From positions 434,001 through 498,000 of the forward strand of contig NZ_JOIZ01000001.1 in assembly GCF_000721605.1 (NCBI RefSeq): 64,000 nt of DNA, read 5' to 3'. Under the pieces are notes generated by a model. That model searched no databases and had not been told where the DNA came from. It saw only the letters and a list, made by a program, of their open reading frames with translations. A program made the translations under genes and the position numbers. Position 1 is the first letter of the stretch. Every line of letters begins with the position of its first letter. Below, piece by piece: positions 26,659-35,248 of the stretch. The DNA is from Streptomyces sp. NRRL S-37. GTDB lineage: Bacteria > Actinomycetota > Actinomycetes > Streptomycetales > Streptomycetaceae.

Positions 26659-28470
26659 CTAGCGTGCGGGACGGACCACCATCGCCGATCCGCCGCCCCT
26701 GCGGACCTTCTCCGCCGCCGCGAGCCACCGGCCGTCCGGCAGCCGCTGGACGGCCGTGGCCGCGCCGATCTCCGGGTTCTCCCGGAAGGAGTGCCCGATG
26801 GCCTCCAGGCGCTGCCTGACCTCACTGCCGTACAGGCCGGGTTCGAGGTCCGTCAGCGCCGTGTTGCGCTGGCTGGCGCGCGGCGCGGCGATGGCGTCGA
26901 CCAGGGGCAGTCCGCGGTCGAGGAAGCCGGTGAGGGTCTGCAGCACGGTGGTGATGATGGTGGAGCCGCCGGGCGAGCCGAGCGCCACCACCGGCCGGTC
27001 GTGCCGGTCGAGCACGATCGTCGGCGCGATGGACGACCGGGGCCGCTTGCCGGGGCCCGGCAGGTTCGGGTCGTGGACGGCCGGGTCCGCCGGGGCGAAG
27101 GAGAAGTCGGTCAGCTCGTTGTTGAGCAGGAATCCGCGGCCGGGCACGGTGATGCCGCTGCCGCCGGTCTGCTCGATGGTGAGGGTGTAGGCGACGACGT
27201 TGCCCCACCGGTCGGCGGTGGTGAGGTGCGTGGTGTTCTCGCCCTCGTACGTCGTCGGGGCGGCCTCGCCGCCGCTCGCACAGGGCCGCGGGTCGCGGGG
27301 GTCGCCGGGGGCGAGGGGGCTGGTGAGGACGGCGTCGTCCCTGATGAGGCACGCGCGGGAGTCGGCGAACCGCTGGGAGAGCAGTTCCCTGGTCGGTACG
27401 TCCTCGAAGACGGGATCTCCGACCCAGCGCCCCCGGTCGGCGAACGCGATGCGGCTGGCCTCGATGAAGCGGTGCAGGTACCGGACGTCGCTCGCGTCGG
27501 AGAGGTCGGTGCGCTCCAGGATGTTGAGTGCCTCGCCGACGGTGGTGCCGCCGGAGGAGGAGGGCGCGATGGAGTAGACGTCCAGGCCGCGGTACGAGGT
27601 CTTCGTGGGCGGCTGGGACTTCGCGCGGTAGGCGGTGAGGTCGCGCTCGGACAGTTCGCCGGGGCGGGCGTTCCAGCCGGAGTCCGGGTCCACGGGCGGC
27701 TTGTCGACGGTCCGTACGATGTCCCGGCCGATGTCGCCCCGGTACAGGGCGTCGACGCCCTCGCGGCGCAACTCCTTGTAGGTGCGGGCCAGATCGGGGT
27801 TCTTGAAGGTGGAGCCGACGGCCGGGAGTTCGCCGCCCGGGAGGAACAGCTCGGCCGTGTCGGGGAAGTGGCGGAAGCGGGTCTCGTTGGCGGCGGTCTG
27901 TGCGCGGAAGGTCTCGTCGACGGTGAAGCCGTCGCGGGCGAGGCGTTCGGCGGGCTTCAGGACCGTGCCCAGACCGCGCTCGCCCCACTTGTCGAGCGCC
28001 CGCTGCCAGGTGGCGGGGGTGCCGGGGGTGCCGACCGCGAGTCCGCTGCTGACGGCTTCGGCGAACGGGATCGGCTCGCCGTTCTCCAGGAACAGTCCGG
28101 AGCCGGCGGTGAGCGGGGCCGTCTCGCGGCCGTCGAGGGTGTGCACGGTGCGCGAGCGGGCGTCGTAGTAGACGAAGTAGCCGCCTCCGCCGACACCGGC
28201 CGAGTAGGGCTCGGTGACGCCGAGCGCGGCGGCCGTGGCGACGGCCGCGTCGACGGCGTTGCCGCCCTTCCTCAGGATCTCGATCCCGGCGGCGGAGGCG
28301 TCGGCGTCGACGCTGGAGACCGCGCCGCCGTGGCCGACGGCCACCGGGACCTTGTCGGGGATGTGCCGGGAGGGTGCCTCGTGCCGGTCGGACGGCGGGG
28401 CCGCCCCCACCGACAGCACGGCGGCACCGACCGCCAGGACCGTGAGATTCCGTACGACAGGACGACGCAT
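26659..28470 (-). CDS. ggt: Secreted gamma-glutamyltransferase
   Basis: Cleaves gamma-glutamyl bonds of glutathione and related peptides outside the cell. I use the ATG at 28470 because GGAGG ends 5 bases before it. A signal sequence (MRRPVVRNLTVLAVGAAVLSVG) is followed by the large subunit with GGNAVDAAVATAAALGVTEP, then the autocleavage site in GENTTHLTTADRWGNVV, where the first threonine of TTH becomes the nucleophile. The GSGI and PGKRPRSSIAPT motifs of the small subunit are present. 603 residues, normal length. Paralogue of the cytoplasmic gene at 6786. Convergent with the ClpC-like gene, 25 bases apart. Confidence 0.93.
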   Translation of the reverse strand: MRRPVVRNLTVLAVGAAVLSVGAAPPSDRHEAPSRHIPDKVPVAVGHGGAVSSVDADASAAGIEILRKGGNAVDAAVATAAALGVTEPYSAGVGGGGYFVYYDARSRTVHTLDGRETAPLTAGSGLFLENGEPIPFAEAVSSGLAVGTPGTPATWQRALDKWGERGLGTVLKPAERLARDGFTVDETFRAQTAANETRFRHFPDTAELFLPGGELPAVGSTFKNPDLARTYKELRREGVDALYRGDIGRDIVRTVDKPPVDPDSGWNARPGELSERDLTAYRAKSQPPTKTSYRGLDVYSIAPSSSGGTTVGEALNILERTDLSDASDVRYLHRFIEASRIAFADRGRWVGDPVFEDVPTRELLSQRFADSRACLIRDDAVLTSPLAPGDPRDPRPCASGGEAAPTTYEGENTTHLTTADRWGNVVAYTLTIEQTGGSGITVPGRGFLLNNELTDFSFAPADPAVHDPNLPGPGKRPRSSIAPTIVLDRHDRPVVALGSPGGSTIITTVLQTLTGFLDRGLPLVDAIAAPRASQRNTALTDLEPGLYGSEVRQRLEAIGHSFRENPEIGAATAVQRLPDGRWLAAAEKVRRGGGSAMVVRPAR

Positions 28471-28622
28471 CCGCACCTCCGGTAAACGGCTGTCCGCGCA
28501 GCCTAGTTCGTCTTCGGGCTCCCGTCAGGGATGCCGGAGGGGTGTGCCGTCCCGTCGTCCGGTGGACCGTGCGGCCTGCGTCTCGAACACGGGTTTGCGT
28601 GGGAGCGCTAGCATGCGCGCCC

Positions 28623-29378
28623 ATGAATGACGACGTGCGCAACATCGTTCTGGGCGTGGTGGCCGCCGGCATCAGCGCCGCGCTGGGCTGGATGGCCCGT
28701 ACCTATCTGTGGAGGCGGAAGCTCCGGCGCAAGCAGGCGTTCTTCGGCCTGCCGGAGAACGCCGAGTGCCTGCTCGTCGTCAACCGCGATCCGGCGACGG
28801 CGGAACCCGCGGTGCACCGCTTCGACGTGTTCGCGCTCCTCGAACTCTCCGCGCTGGTCAAGGACTGCGGGGCGCACGTCCAGATGGTCACCCAGGACGC
28901 GGCCCACCAGGGCTTCGGCGAGCGGACCGAGTTCTGTGTGGGCGGGCCGGGGTCGAACCGGCGGATGGTGGCCCACATGGCGGCCATGCTGCCGGGGGTG
29001 CGGGTCAACGTCGATCCGGAGCCGGGCCCGGACCGGGGCGCCTTCCAGATCGGCTCCGAGCGCTACCGCATGGACCCGGGCGTCACCGAGTACGTGCTGC
29101 TGGCGCGGCTGACCGCGGGTGAACGGCGCGAGACGCGGCCGGTGTTCCTGTTCTGCGGCCAGCGCGCGATCACCAACCAGGCCGCGACCCGCTATCTCGC
29201 CCGCAACCACGAGCGGCTGGCCCGCAAGCACGGCTCGAACTCGTTCGTCCTGCTGCTGAAGGTGATCAACTCGCAGGCGTACGGCCCCGATGTGGTCGAA
29301 CTGGTCGCGGATGTGACCAGGGCCGCGCGGGCCGCGCTGCCGGCCGCCGCGCCACGTAACAGTCACCGGGCGGAGTGA
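28623..29378 (+). CDS. Membrane-anchored protein of unknown function
   Basis: A 251-residue protein I do not recognise. One N-terminal membrane helix (NIVLGVVAAGISAALGWMA, residues 7-25) is followed by a basic stretch (RRKLRRKQ) and a soluble cytoplasmic domain with alternating beta/alpha character and a GGPGSNRRMVAHM glycine-rich motif near residue 105. That motif resembles phosphate or nucleotide-binding loops of Rossmann-like sensors, but this is speculation. The ATG at 28623 lacks a Shine-Dalgarno; TAGCAT lies 8 bases before it, suggesting a leaderless message. Divergent from ggt. Confidence 0.7.
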   Translation: MNDDVRNIVLGVVAAGISAALGWMARTYLWRRKLRRKQAFFGLPENAECLLVVNRDPATAEPAVHRFDVFALLELSALVKDCGAHVQMVTQDAAHQGFGERTEFCVGGPGSNRRMVAHMAAMLPGVRVNVDPEPGPDRGAFQIGSERYRMDPGVTEYVLLARLTAGERRETRPVFLFCGQRAITNQAATRYLARNHERLARKHGSNSFVLLLKVINSQAYGPDVVELVADVTRAARAALPAAAPRNSHRAE

Positions 29379-29639
29379 CCCTGTTCAGCACCACCCGTCC
29401 GGCGCGCAGCTGACCTTCTCCTCACCGGCGGGCGACCCGTCGGGGTCGCGTCCGCCACGCGAGCAGTGATCTCCGGCTGCCGCCGGACGGGTCTGGCCGA
29501 TGTGATCCGCCGCCCCGTTGGACGCGGGGCGGTGGGCCCCTCCCGGTGGCGGTGTCCCCGCTCCTGGCGCGGAGTCCCCTCCCCCACCGGGATGAAGGGA
29601 CCATTCTAATCGAGGTCCGGGCGGGGGAGTCTACGGGCG

Positions 29640-29969
29640 TCACCCCGTTCGGTGCTCGCGGATCTCGGAGGGGAAGTCCTCGGCGCGGTCGCCGCGCGGA
29701 GCGCCGGGGAACCCGTCGGGCGTACGGTTCCCCACGATCCGGCCGCCGGCCCTGAGGACCACGCGGTGGGCGGCCGGGCGGGCGAAGCCCGTCTCGCGCG
29801 CGACCACGATCACGGTCATGCCCTCGCCTGCCGGTCGCCGCATGCCCTCCCGGGCCTCGACGACGGCCGCCTCTCCCCTGTCCGCGGTGAGCCCGGTGTC
29901 CCGCGGGACGCGGAGGTCCCCGGAGTACGTGTCGACGTCACGCGGCTCGATCAGCGGATCGACGGCCAC
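29640..29969 (-). pseudogene. Relic of a GluA-type amino-acid ABC transporter ATPase
   Basis: The first 37 residues (MAVDPLIEPRDVDTYSGDL...RGEAAVV) match the start of glutamate/polar amino-acid ABC ATPases, and the rest (from about residue 39, EGMTVIVVARETGFAR...RVVLRAGGRIVGNRTPD) matches their C-terminal H-loop region. Everything between, including Walker A, the ABC signature and Walker B, is gone, and the H-loop histidine (normally THEMGFA) reads ARETGFA. An in-frame internal deletion plus substitutions leave a 109-residue frame that cannot bind ATP. No permease or binding-protein genes remain nearby. The 260 bases before it (29379-29639) hold no gene. Confidence 0.8.
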
Positions 29970-30130
29970 ACCCGCCCCTCCTCGTCCTCAGCCGTGCGGT
30001 GGTCGCCGCACCGTATCCGGACAAGATCAACGGAAGGATGCGACACGCACCCTTCGGGCGTTAGCCGCATTTACACCGATTCACGCCGATGTGCACCGAT
30101 CCGCGGGCCGGGGGCCGGAGGGCCGGGGCC

Positions 30131-30538
30131 TCACGCCTCCGCGACCTCCGCGTACAACTGGGACAGCTCGGGCACGCCGCTGGCCGCCCACGCGTGTCCG
30201 GCGTCCACGACGTCGAACTCCCGCCCGGAGGCGATCCGTACGACCGGCTGCCCGTCGGCGCGGATCTCCCAGGCGGCCCCCGGGACGGTGCGCACGATGA
30301 CGGTGCCGAGGTACAGCCCCGCGTCGTTGCCCAGCCAGGCCGAGGCCTCCTCGTCGTCCCGCCAGCGCGGCACCAGTTGGTCCAGCGCCTCCAACGAGGC
30401 CGGGGAGTCGTCGAGCCGGACGCCCGCCCGGCCGGCCTGGGAGCGCAGCAGTTCGCACTCGGCGAGGAGTTCCGCGATGCCCTCGGGATCGGGAAACCCC
30501 ACCTTCTGGCGCCGGTTGCCCAGGAAAGGGATGTTCAT
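30131..30538 (-). CDS. Small conserved hypothetical protein (DUF6278-like)
   Basis: A 135-residue soluble protein (MNIPFLGNRRQKVGFPDPEG). No catalytic motif is visible; the second half has WEIRADGQPVVRI and HAWAASGVPELSQLYAEVAEA. The size and the FDVVDAGHAWAASG region recall the DUF6278 family of Streptomyces, recognised from memory only. It lies on the same strand downstream of exonuclease III with a 71-base gap, so the two could be cotranscribed. Confidence 0.6.
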   Translation of the reverse strand: MNIPFLGNRRQKVGFPDPEGIAELLAECELLRSQAGRAGVRLDDSPASLEALDQLVPRWRDDEEASAWLGNDAGLYLGTVIVRTVPGAAWEIRADGQPVVRIASGREFDVVDAGHAWAASGVPELSQLYAEVAEA

Positions 30539-30609
30539 ACCTCCAGCCTGTCATTCGTCCCGTGTCGCACACCACAGGCGCGCGGACCCGGACGACGGCC
30601 GGCACCCCG

Positions 30610-31389
30610 TCACACGTCGAGGTCCACCACGACCGGCGCGTGGTCCGAGGCGCCCTTGCCCTTGCGCTCCTCGCGGTCGACGTAGGAGTCCGTGACCGCC
30701 TTGGTGAAGGGCTCGTTGCCGTACACCAGGTCGATGCGCATGCCGCGGTTCTTGGGGAAGGCGAGCTGGCGGTAGTCCCAGTACGTGAAGGGATGGTCGT
30801 ACTTGAGGGGGCGCGGGACGACGTCGGAGAGGCCGGTCTCGCGCAGGGAGGCGAGGGCGGCGCGCTCGGCGGCGGTGACGTGGGTGGAGCCCTCGAAGAC
30901 GGCCCGGTCGAAGACGTCGTCGTCGGTCGGTGCCACGTTGTAGTCGCCCAGGACCGCGAACGGCCGGCCGCCCGCCGCGTCGCCGGCCACGGCGGCCTTG
31001 AGCGCCTCGAACCACTGGAGCTTGTACGCGTAGTGGGGGTGGTCCACCTCGCGCCCGTTGGGCACGTACACCGACCAGACGCGGACCGGGCCGCAGGTCG
31101 CGGAGACGGCGCGGGGCTCGACGGTGCCGTCGTAGCCGGGGTCGCCCGGCAGGCCCTTGACGACGTCCGTCAGACCGACGCGGGAGAGCACCGCCACGCC
31201 GTTCCACCGGCCGGTGGCGTTCACCGCCGACTCGTAGCCCAGCTCGCGCACCTCCTCCACCGGGAACTTCTCCTCGGCGACCTTGGCCTCCTGGAGGCAC
31301 AGCACGTCCGTGCCGCTGCTCTCCAGCCAGGCCAGGAGCCTCGGCAGGCGGGCGGTGATCGAGTTCACGTTCCAGGTCGCGATGCGCAT
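30610..31389 (-). CDS. xthA: Exodeoxyribonuclease III
   Basis: Base-excision repair nuclease: AP endonuclease, 3'-5' exonuclease and 3'-phosphatase. 259 residues from the ATG at 31389 (MRIATWNVNSITARL), the family's standard start; a start 7 residues upstream is possible but has no support. Metal and catalytic residues are seen in VLCLQEAKV (Glu), GDYNVAPTDDDVF (Asp/Asn), RIDLVYGN and the C-terminal KGASDHAPVVVDLDV (Asp-His pair). Cytoplasmic. Confidence 0.93.
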   Translation of the reverse strand: MRIATWNVNSITARLPRLLAWLESSGTDVLCLQEAKVAEEKFPVEEVRELGYESAVNATGRWNGVAVLSRVGLTDVVKGLPGDPGYDGTVEPRAVSATCGPVRVWSVYVPNGREVDHPHYAYKLQWFEALKAAVAGDAAGGRPFAVLGDYNVAPTDDDVFDRAVFEGSTHVTAAERAALASLRETGLSDVVPRPLKYDHPFTYWDYRQLAFPKNRGMRIDLVYGNEPFTKAVTDSYVDREERKGKGASDHAPVVVDLDV

Positions 31390-31441
31390 GGTCCACAACC
31401 TACCCGGCACCTGTGACAGCGCACGTCCGCCGCCCGCCGCC

Positions 31442-32077
31442 TCACAGCTCGGCGGAGCCCCCCGGTGCGAGCCGCAGGTGTTCCGCGCCGCCGAGGGCGC
31501 CGATCTGACGGTCGTAGACCGGCCGGGCGAGGTCGGTGAGGAGGGCGTCGTGGATGTCGTAGGCGCGCCGCGGCCGCACCTCGCGGACGTAGTCGATGAC
31601 CTCGGAGATCTTGTTCCAGGGGGCCATGACCGGCAGCATCAGCGTCTCGACCGGCCGGTCGGGGACGGTGAGCGCGTCACCCGGGTGGAAGAGCTTCCCG
31701 CCGTCGACGAGGTAGCCGACGTTGGTGACGCGCGGGATGTCCGGGTGGATCACCGCGTGCAGTTCGCCGTGGACCTGGACGTCGAAGCCGGCGGCGGTGA
31801 AGGTGTCGCCGTGGCCGACGGTGTGCACGCGGCCCGGGAAGGCCGCCGAGAGCTGCTCCGCGACCGACCTCAGGGTCCAGATCCCGGCGGCCGGATTCGC
31901 CTCCAGGGCGGCCCGCAGCCGGCCCTCGTCGAAGTGGTCGGGGTGCTCGTGCGTGACCAGGACGGCGTCCGCGCCGAGGGCGGCGTCCTCCTCGCTGAAC
32001 ATCCCGGGGTCGAGGACGAGGACGCGTCCGTCCTTCTCCAGGCGGACGCAGGAGTGCGACTTCTTGATGAGCTTCAT
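31442..32077 (-). CDS. MBL-fold metallo-hydrolase, UlaG-like
   Basis: A 211-residue metallo-beta-lactamase-fold protein of the compact UlaG-type branch. The zinc motif is VTHEHPDHFDEGRL near residue 43, and further ligands are expected in HTVGHGDTF and FHPGDALTV. The substrate is unknown; these proteins hydrolyse phosphodiesters, lactones or lactone-like sugars. Start MKLIKKSHSCVRLE is typical for the family. The neighbouring PcaL-like gene ends 58 bases upstream on the same strand. Confidence 0.85.
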   Translation of the reverse strand: MKLIKKSHSCVRLEKDGRVLVLDPGMFSEEDAALGADAVLVTHEHPDHFDEGRLRAALEANPAAGIWTLRSVAEQLSAAFPGRVHTVGHGDTFTAAGFDVQVHGELHAVIHPDIPRVTNVGYLVDGGKLFHPGDALTVPDRPVETLMLPVMAPWNKISEVIDYVREVRPRRAYDIHDALLTDLARPVYDRQIGALGGAEHLRLAPGGSAEL

Positions 32078-32135
32078 GATTCCATCCTGCTCCCGTCCCG
32101 TGCACGGCCGCGCGGAGCACCCCCCGGGGGAGGGT

Positions 32136-33434
32136 TCACTCCTGGGGCGTGGTCTCCTCGCGGACGACCTGCTGGGCCACCCGGAAGGCGCTGCTCGCCG
32201 CCGGGACGCCGCAGTAGACGGCCGTCTGGAGCAGCACCTCCTTGATCTCGTCCGGGGTGAGCCCGTTGCGCAGGGCGGCCCGGGTGTGGAAGGCGAGGTC
32301 CTCCAGGTGGCCGCCGGCGACGAGGGCGGTGAGGGTGACGCAGCTGCGGGTGCGCCGGTCGAGTCCGGGCCGGTTCCAGACCTCGCCCCAGGCGTAGCGG
32401 GTGACGAGCTCCTGGAAGTCGCCCGAGAACGCGTCGGCGTCGGCCAGGATCCGGTCGACGTGCGCGTCGCCCAGCACCTCCCGGCGGACCTTGATGCCGG
32501 TGTCGTACGCGTCGGGTCCGCCCTGCGGCTGCCGCGGTGCGGCGGGCGGGGCGATCTCGGCGACGGGCGCGAGCTGCGGCGGGGCGGCGGCCGGCACCGG
32601 GTTCACCGCCGCCGCGGGCAGGACGGTCTGCCCGGTGACGGACTCGAAGGCGGGCTGCCAGGCGGTGGAGAAGTGCCGCACCAGCAGGTCGGTGACGGCG
32701 GCCGGCTGCTCCACCGGCACCAGGTGGGAGGCGCCCGGCACGACGGCGAGCCGGGCGTCCGGGATCCCGGCGACCAGCGTACGGGCCTCGGCGGGGCCGG
32801 TGACCTGGTCCTCGGAGCCGACCAGCACCAGGGTGGGCACGCCGACGCTGCCGAGTCCGGCCCGCACGTCGAACGAGGCGAGCGCCTCGCAGGCGGCGAT
32901 GTAGCAGCCGGGGTCGGTGGTGCGCACCATCTGCACGGCCCACTCGGTGATCGCGGGCTGGGCGGCGGCGAACCCGCCGGTGAACCAGCGCTCCGGCGAG
33001 GAACGGGCGATGGGGTCGAGCCCGTTGGTCCGTACGACGACCCCGCGCCGGCGGAACTCGTCCGCCGTACCGAAGCGGGGCGAGGCGGCGATCAGCGCGA
33101 GGGAGGCGAGCCGCTCGGGGTGGCGCAGGGCCAGCTCGATCCCGACGGCACCGCCGAGCGCGCAGCCGGCGTAGCCGAAGCGCTGCACGCCGAGGCTCTC
33201 GAGGGTGGCGAGCAGCCGCGCGGTGAGTTCGGCGACCGAGCCCGCGGGGTGGGCGGGGGCGCCTCCGTGCCCCGGCAGATCGAACCGGAACACACGCCAC
33301 TGCTTCGTCAGCTCGGGAACCTGCCGGTCCCACATGTGCCATGTGGTACCCAGTGAGGGACCCAGGATCAGAACCGGAGCGTCTTCTGGCCCGTCAAAGC
33401 GGTATTGCAGGGTGTTGGGTGGTGTCTCGCTCAC
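32136..33434 (-). CDS. PcaD-PcaC fusion (3-oxoadipate enol-lactonase / carboxymuconolactone decarboxylase), nucleophile Ser replaced
   Basis: A 432-residue fusion in the style of PcaL of the beta-ketoadipate pathway: an alpha/beta-hydrolase (residues 1-250), a Pro/Ala linker (about 270-310), and a carboxymuconolactone decarboxylase domain (about 315-430, with TLTALVAGGHLEDLAFH). The nucleophile elbow reads GYAGCALGGAVG: residue 92, which should be serine (GxSxG), is alanine (codon GCG; TCG would be serine). The lactonase half may therefore be inactive or use another mechanism. The rest of the pca operon is absent. The GTG at 33434 follows GAGAGGG; an IS110 element begins only about 30 bases upstream and may have cut the gene off from its original promoter. 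Confidence 0.82.
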   Translation of the reverse strand: MSETPPNTLQYRFDGPEDAPVLILGPSLGTTWHMWDRQVPELTKQWRVFRFDLPGHGGAPAHPAGSVAELTARLLATLESLGVQRFGYAGCALGGAVGIELALRHPERLASLALIAASPRFGTADEFRRRGVVVRTNGLDPIARSSPERWFTGGFAAAQPAITEWAVQMVRTTDPGCYIAACEALASFDVRAGLGSVGVPTLVLVGSEDQVTGPAEARTLVAGIPDARLAVVPGASHLVPVEQPAAVTDLLVRHFSTAWQPAFESVTGQTVLPAAAVNPVPAAAPPQLAPVAEIAPPAAPRQPQGGPDAYDTGIKVRREVLGDAHVDRILADADAFSGDFQELVTRYAWGEVWNRPGLDRRTRSCVTLTALVAGGHLEDLAFHTRAALRNGLTPDEIKEVLLQTAVYCGVPAASSAFRVAQQVVREETTPQE

Positions 33435-33466
33435 GCCCCAGACCCTCTCACGTCTCACGGACGCCC

Positions 33467-34567
33467 CTATAACGCGGGGGCGCGGGACACCGGTCTGACC
33501 AGGTTGAAGACCTCGCGGGCGGCGTATCGCTTGAGGCATCGGATGATCTCTCGTCGGGTCTTGCCCTCCTGGGTGCGGCGTTCGTAGTACTCCTGGGTGC
33601 GTGGGTCGTGACGCAGGCGGGTGAAGACAATGCGGTGCAGGGCGGCATTGGCCTGCCGGTCGCCGCCGTAGTTGAGCCGGCGCGTGCTCCGCCGGCCGGA
33701 GGAGTACTCGATGGGGCTGACTCCGCAAAGGGCAGCAAAGGATGCCTCGGTGTTGAGCCGTTCAGGATTGTCTCCCATGGTGATCAGCAGGGTGACGGCG
33801 CTGTCCGGACCGATGCCCACCGGTACGAGCAGTTGCGGCGCGTGGCGTTCGACGAGCCGGGTCAGTTGCTGGTTCAGTTCATTGATCTGTCCGGTGAGCT
33901 GCTCGATGCGTTCGGCGAGCATGCGTAATGTCATATGGGTGGCCTGGGCCACCGCGTCCTCGTCTCCCCCACCACCGTCGTGCGGGCCGAGGCGCGCACA
34001 GGTGCGGAACAGCTCGGCGTTGCCAAGGCTCGACATGCGTTCCCGCAGGGCGGGGTCGGCGATGACCAGGACGGCCTTGAGCTGGTTGATCGCCTGAGTG
34101 CGGGCCTTGACTGCGGAGTCCTTGGCGAGTTTGTAGATCCGGGCGCTGTGCACCGGACCGTCGCCGGATTTCGCCCGGGCCCGGGCGCGACCGCTGAGCA
34201 CGGCTCGCGCTGCGGCCTGGGCATCGAGCGGGTCCGACTTGCCGAGCAGCCGGCGGGCCGAGCGGTCGGGCCGGTTCACTTCGAACACCTGAATCTGCTG
34301 AGCGAGCAGATAACGGGACAGGCCCGCGCCGAAGGTGCCCGTGCCCTCCACCCCGGCCCGGCGCACCGTCCCCCGCTTGCGGGCCCAGACAAGCAGTTGT
34401 CGGTAGCCGGCCGCAGTCGCGGGAAAGGACTCGGTTCCCAGGACCTTCCCGAGCGGGGAGATCACGGCGGCGACATGCACCTCGCCGTGCGTGTCCACGC
34501 CCAGGACGACCTCGCGCCGACCGAGAGGATCCGTGCTCGAGGAGGTGCTGCATTGTCGGGTCTTCAT
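33467..34567 (-). CDS. IS110-family transposase (DEDD recombinase)
   Basis: A 366-residue transposase, intact. The N-terminal DEDD RuvC-like domain starts at VVLGVDTHGEVHVAAVI (first Asp) with Glu in VEGTGTFGAGL and Asp pair in LLGKSDPLDAQAAARAV. The C-terminal Tnp_20 domain has GIGPDSAVTLLITMGD and FAALCGVSPIEYSSG, carrying the catalytic serine typical of the family. It starts at ATG after GGGAGG. Recent studies of the family show it works with a bridge RNA encoded in the element's noncoding end. Confidence 0.93.
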   Translation of the reverse strand: MKTRQCSTSSSTDPLGRREVVLGVDTHGEVHVAAVISPLGKVLGTESFPATAAGYRQLLVWARKRGTVRRAGVEGTGTFGAGLSRYLLAQQIQVFEVNRPDRSARRLLGKSDPLDAQAAARAVLSGRARARAKSGDGPVHSARIYKLAKDSAVKARTQAINQLKAVLVIADPALRERMSSLGNAELFRTCARLGPHDGGGGDEDAVAQATHMTLRMLAERIEQLTGQINELNQQLTRLVERHAPQLLVPVGIGPDSAVTLLITMGDNPERLNTEASFAALCGVSPIEYSSGRRSTRRLNYGGDRQANAALHRIVFTRLRHDPRTQEYYERRTQEGKTRREIIRCLKRYAAREVFNLVRPVSRAPAL

Positions 34568-34885
34568 GGTGGTCGTCCTCCCACGTGATGACGTGCTGGC
34601 TGGGTGGATAGCACCGGCCTGCTCGGGCGGTCTGAACCGTGATGGCGCCTGATCGTGGCAAGGCCCCTATTGGGACACGCCCTGTGGCTCGGTGGCAGCA
34701 GAAACATCCCGCAACGACAGTCGACAGGCCCGTGACTGGACACTTCGGTCATAGATCTCACGAGTCAGACCCCGTCCGGGATGTCGCTGCACAACCGTCC
34801 CATCGAACCCGGCACAGCGGCATGACTCGATCATTGCCGGATGGTTTCGCCCGAACCGATGCTCAATCTGATTAGGCGGATTGAC
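34568..34885 (-). other. IS110 noncoding end, candidate bridge RNA region
   Basis: About 300 bases without a gene directly upstream of the transposase, the position where IS110-group elements encode their bridge RNA (IS1111-group elements encode it downstream). It contains several short inverted repeats. I could not fold it or identify the target- and donor-binding loops by eye. Confidence 0.4.
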
Positions 34886-35248
34886 AAGGCGTTGCCTTTC
34901 GTCCACTCCTGACCGGTATTGACGGGGAGGCGTCACGCAAGGAGGTAGTGACCTCACCGGCTACGGCAGCGGCCCCACTCCGTAATCAGCACCCCGATGG
35001 GGCCCATTCACCGCAATTGGGCTCCTGGTTCTGGATCGACTGCGGACCCACCCACAAAAGGCGTCTGTACCTGTTGCGACCAGGCCGCTGCCCTCGTCTC
35101 GAATAGGGCACCGCCATCAGCGCAGCGGCGCCACACTGAGGGTCACGTCCGCTGGAGTGGTGTATCGACGGCCACTCGGTGGCCTCGGTGATCTCGTGCG
35201 AGGCTATGCGGTGAGTTCGGTAGGCACGGCCGGGTCGTCGGTTTCTGA
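34886..35248. other. Junction region between IS110 and IS256 remnants, no gene
   Basis: No coding sequence recognised. On the minus strand at 35141-35165 the sequence TACACCACTCCAGCGGACGT resembles the terminal repeats of Streptomyces IS256-type elements and likely marks the end of the transposase remnant next to it. Confidence 0.4.

Larger units (their letters stand above)
33440..34885 (-). mobile_element. IS110-family insertion sequence (ends approximate)
   Basis: The element comprises the transposase gene at 33467-34567 and about 300 bases of noncoding DNA upstream of it. IS110 elements lack clear terminal inverted repeats, so the ends are estimates: the right end lies between the transposase stop and the PcaL-like start, the left end somewhere near 34870-34960. 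Confidence 0.7.

Noticed and set aside
32136..33728. Longer PcaL-like reading starting inside the IS element
   Set aside because: The extra N-terminal part is a frame shadow of the transposase; the GTG at 33434 has a ribosome site and the family's normal start.
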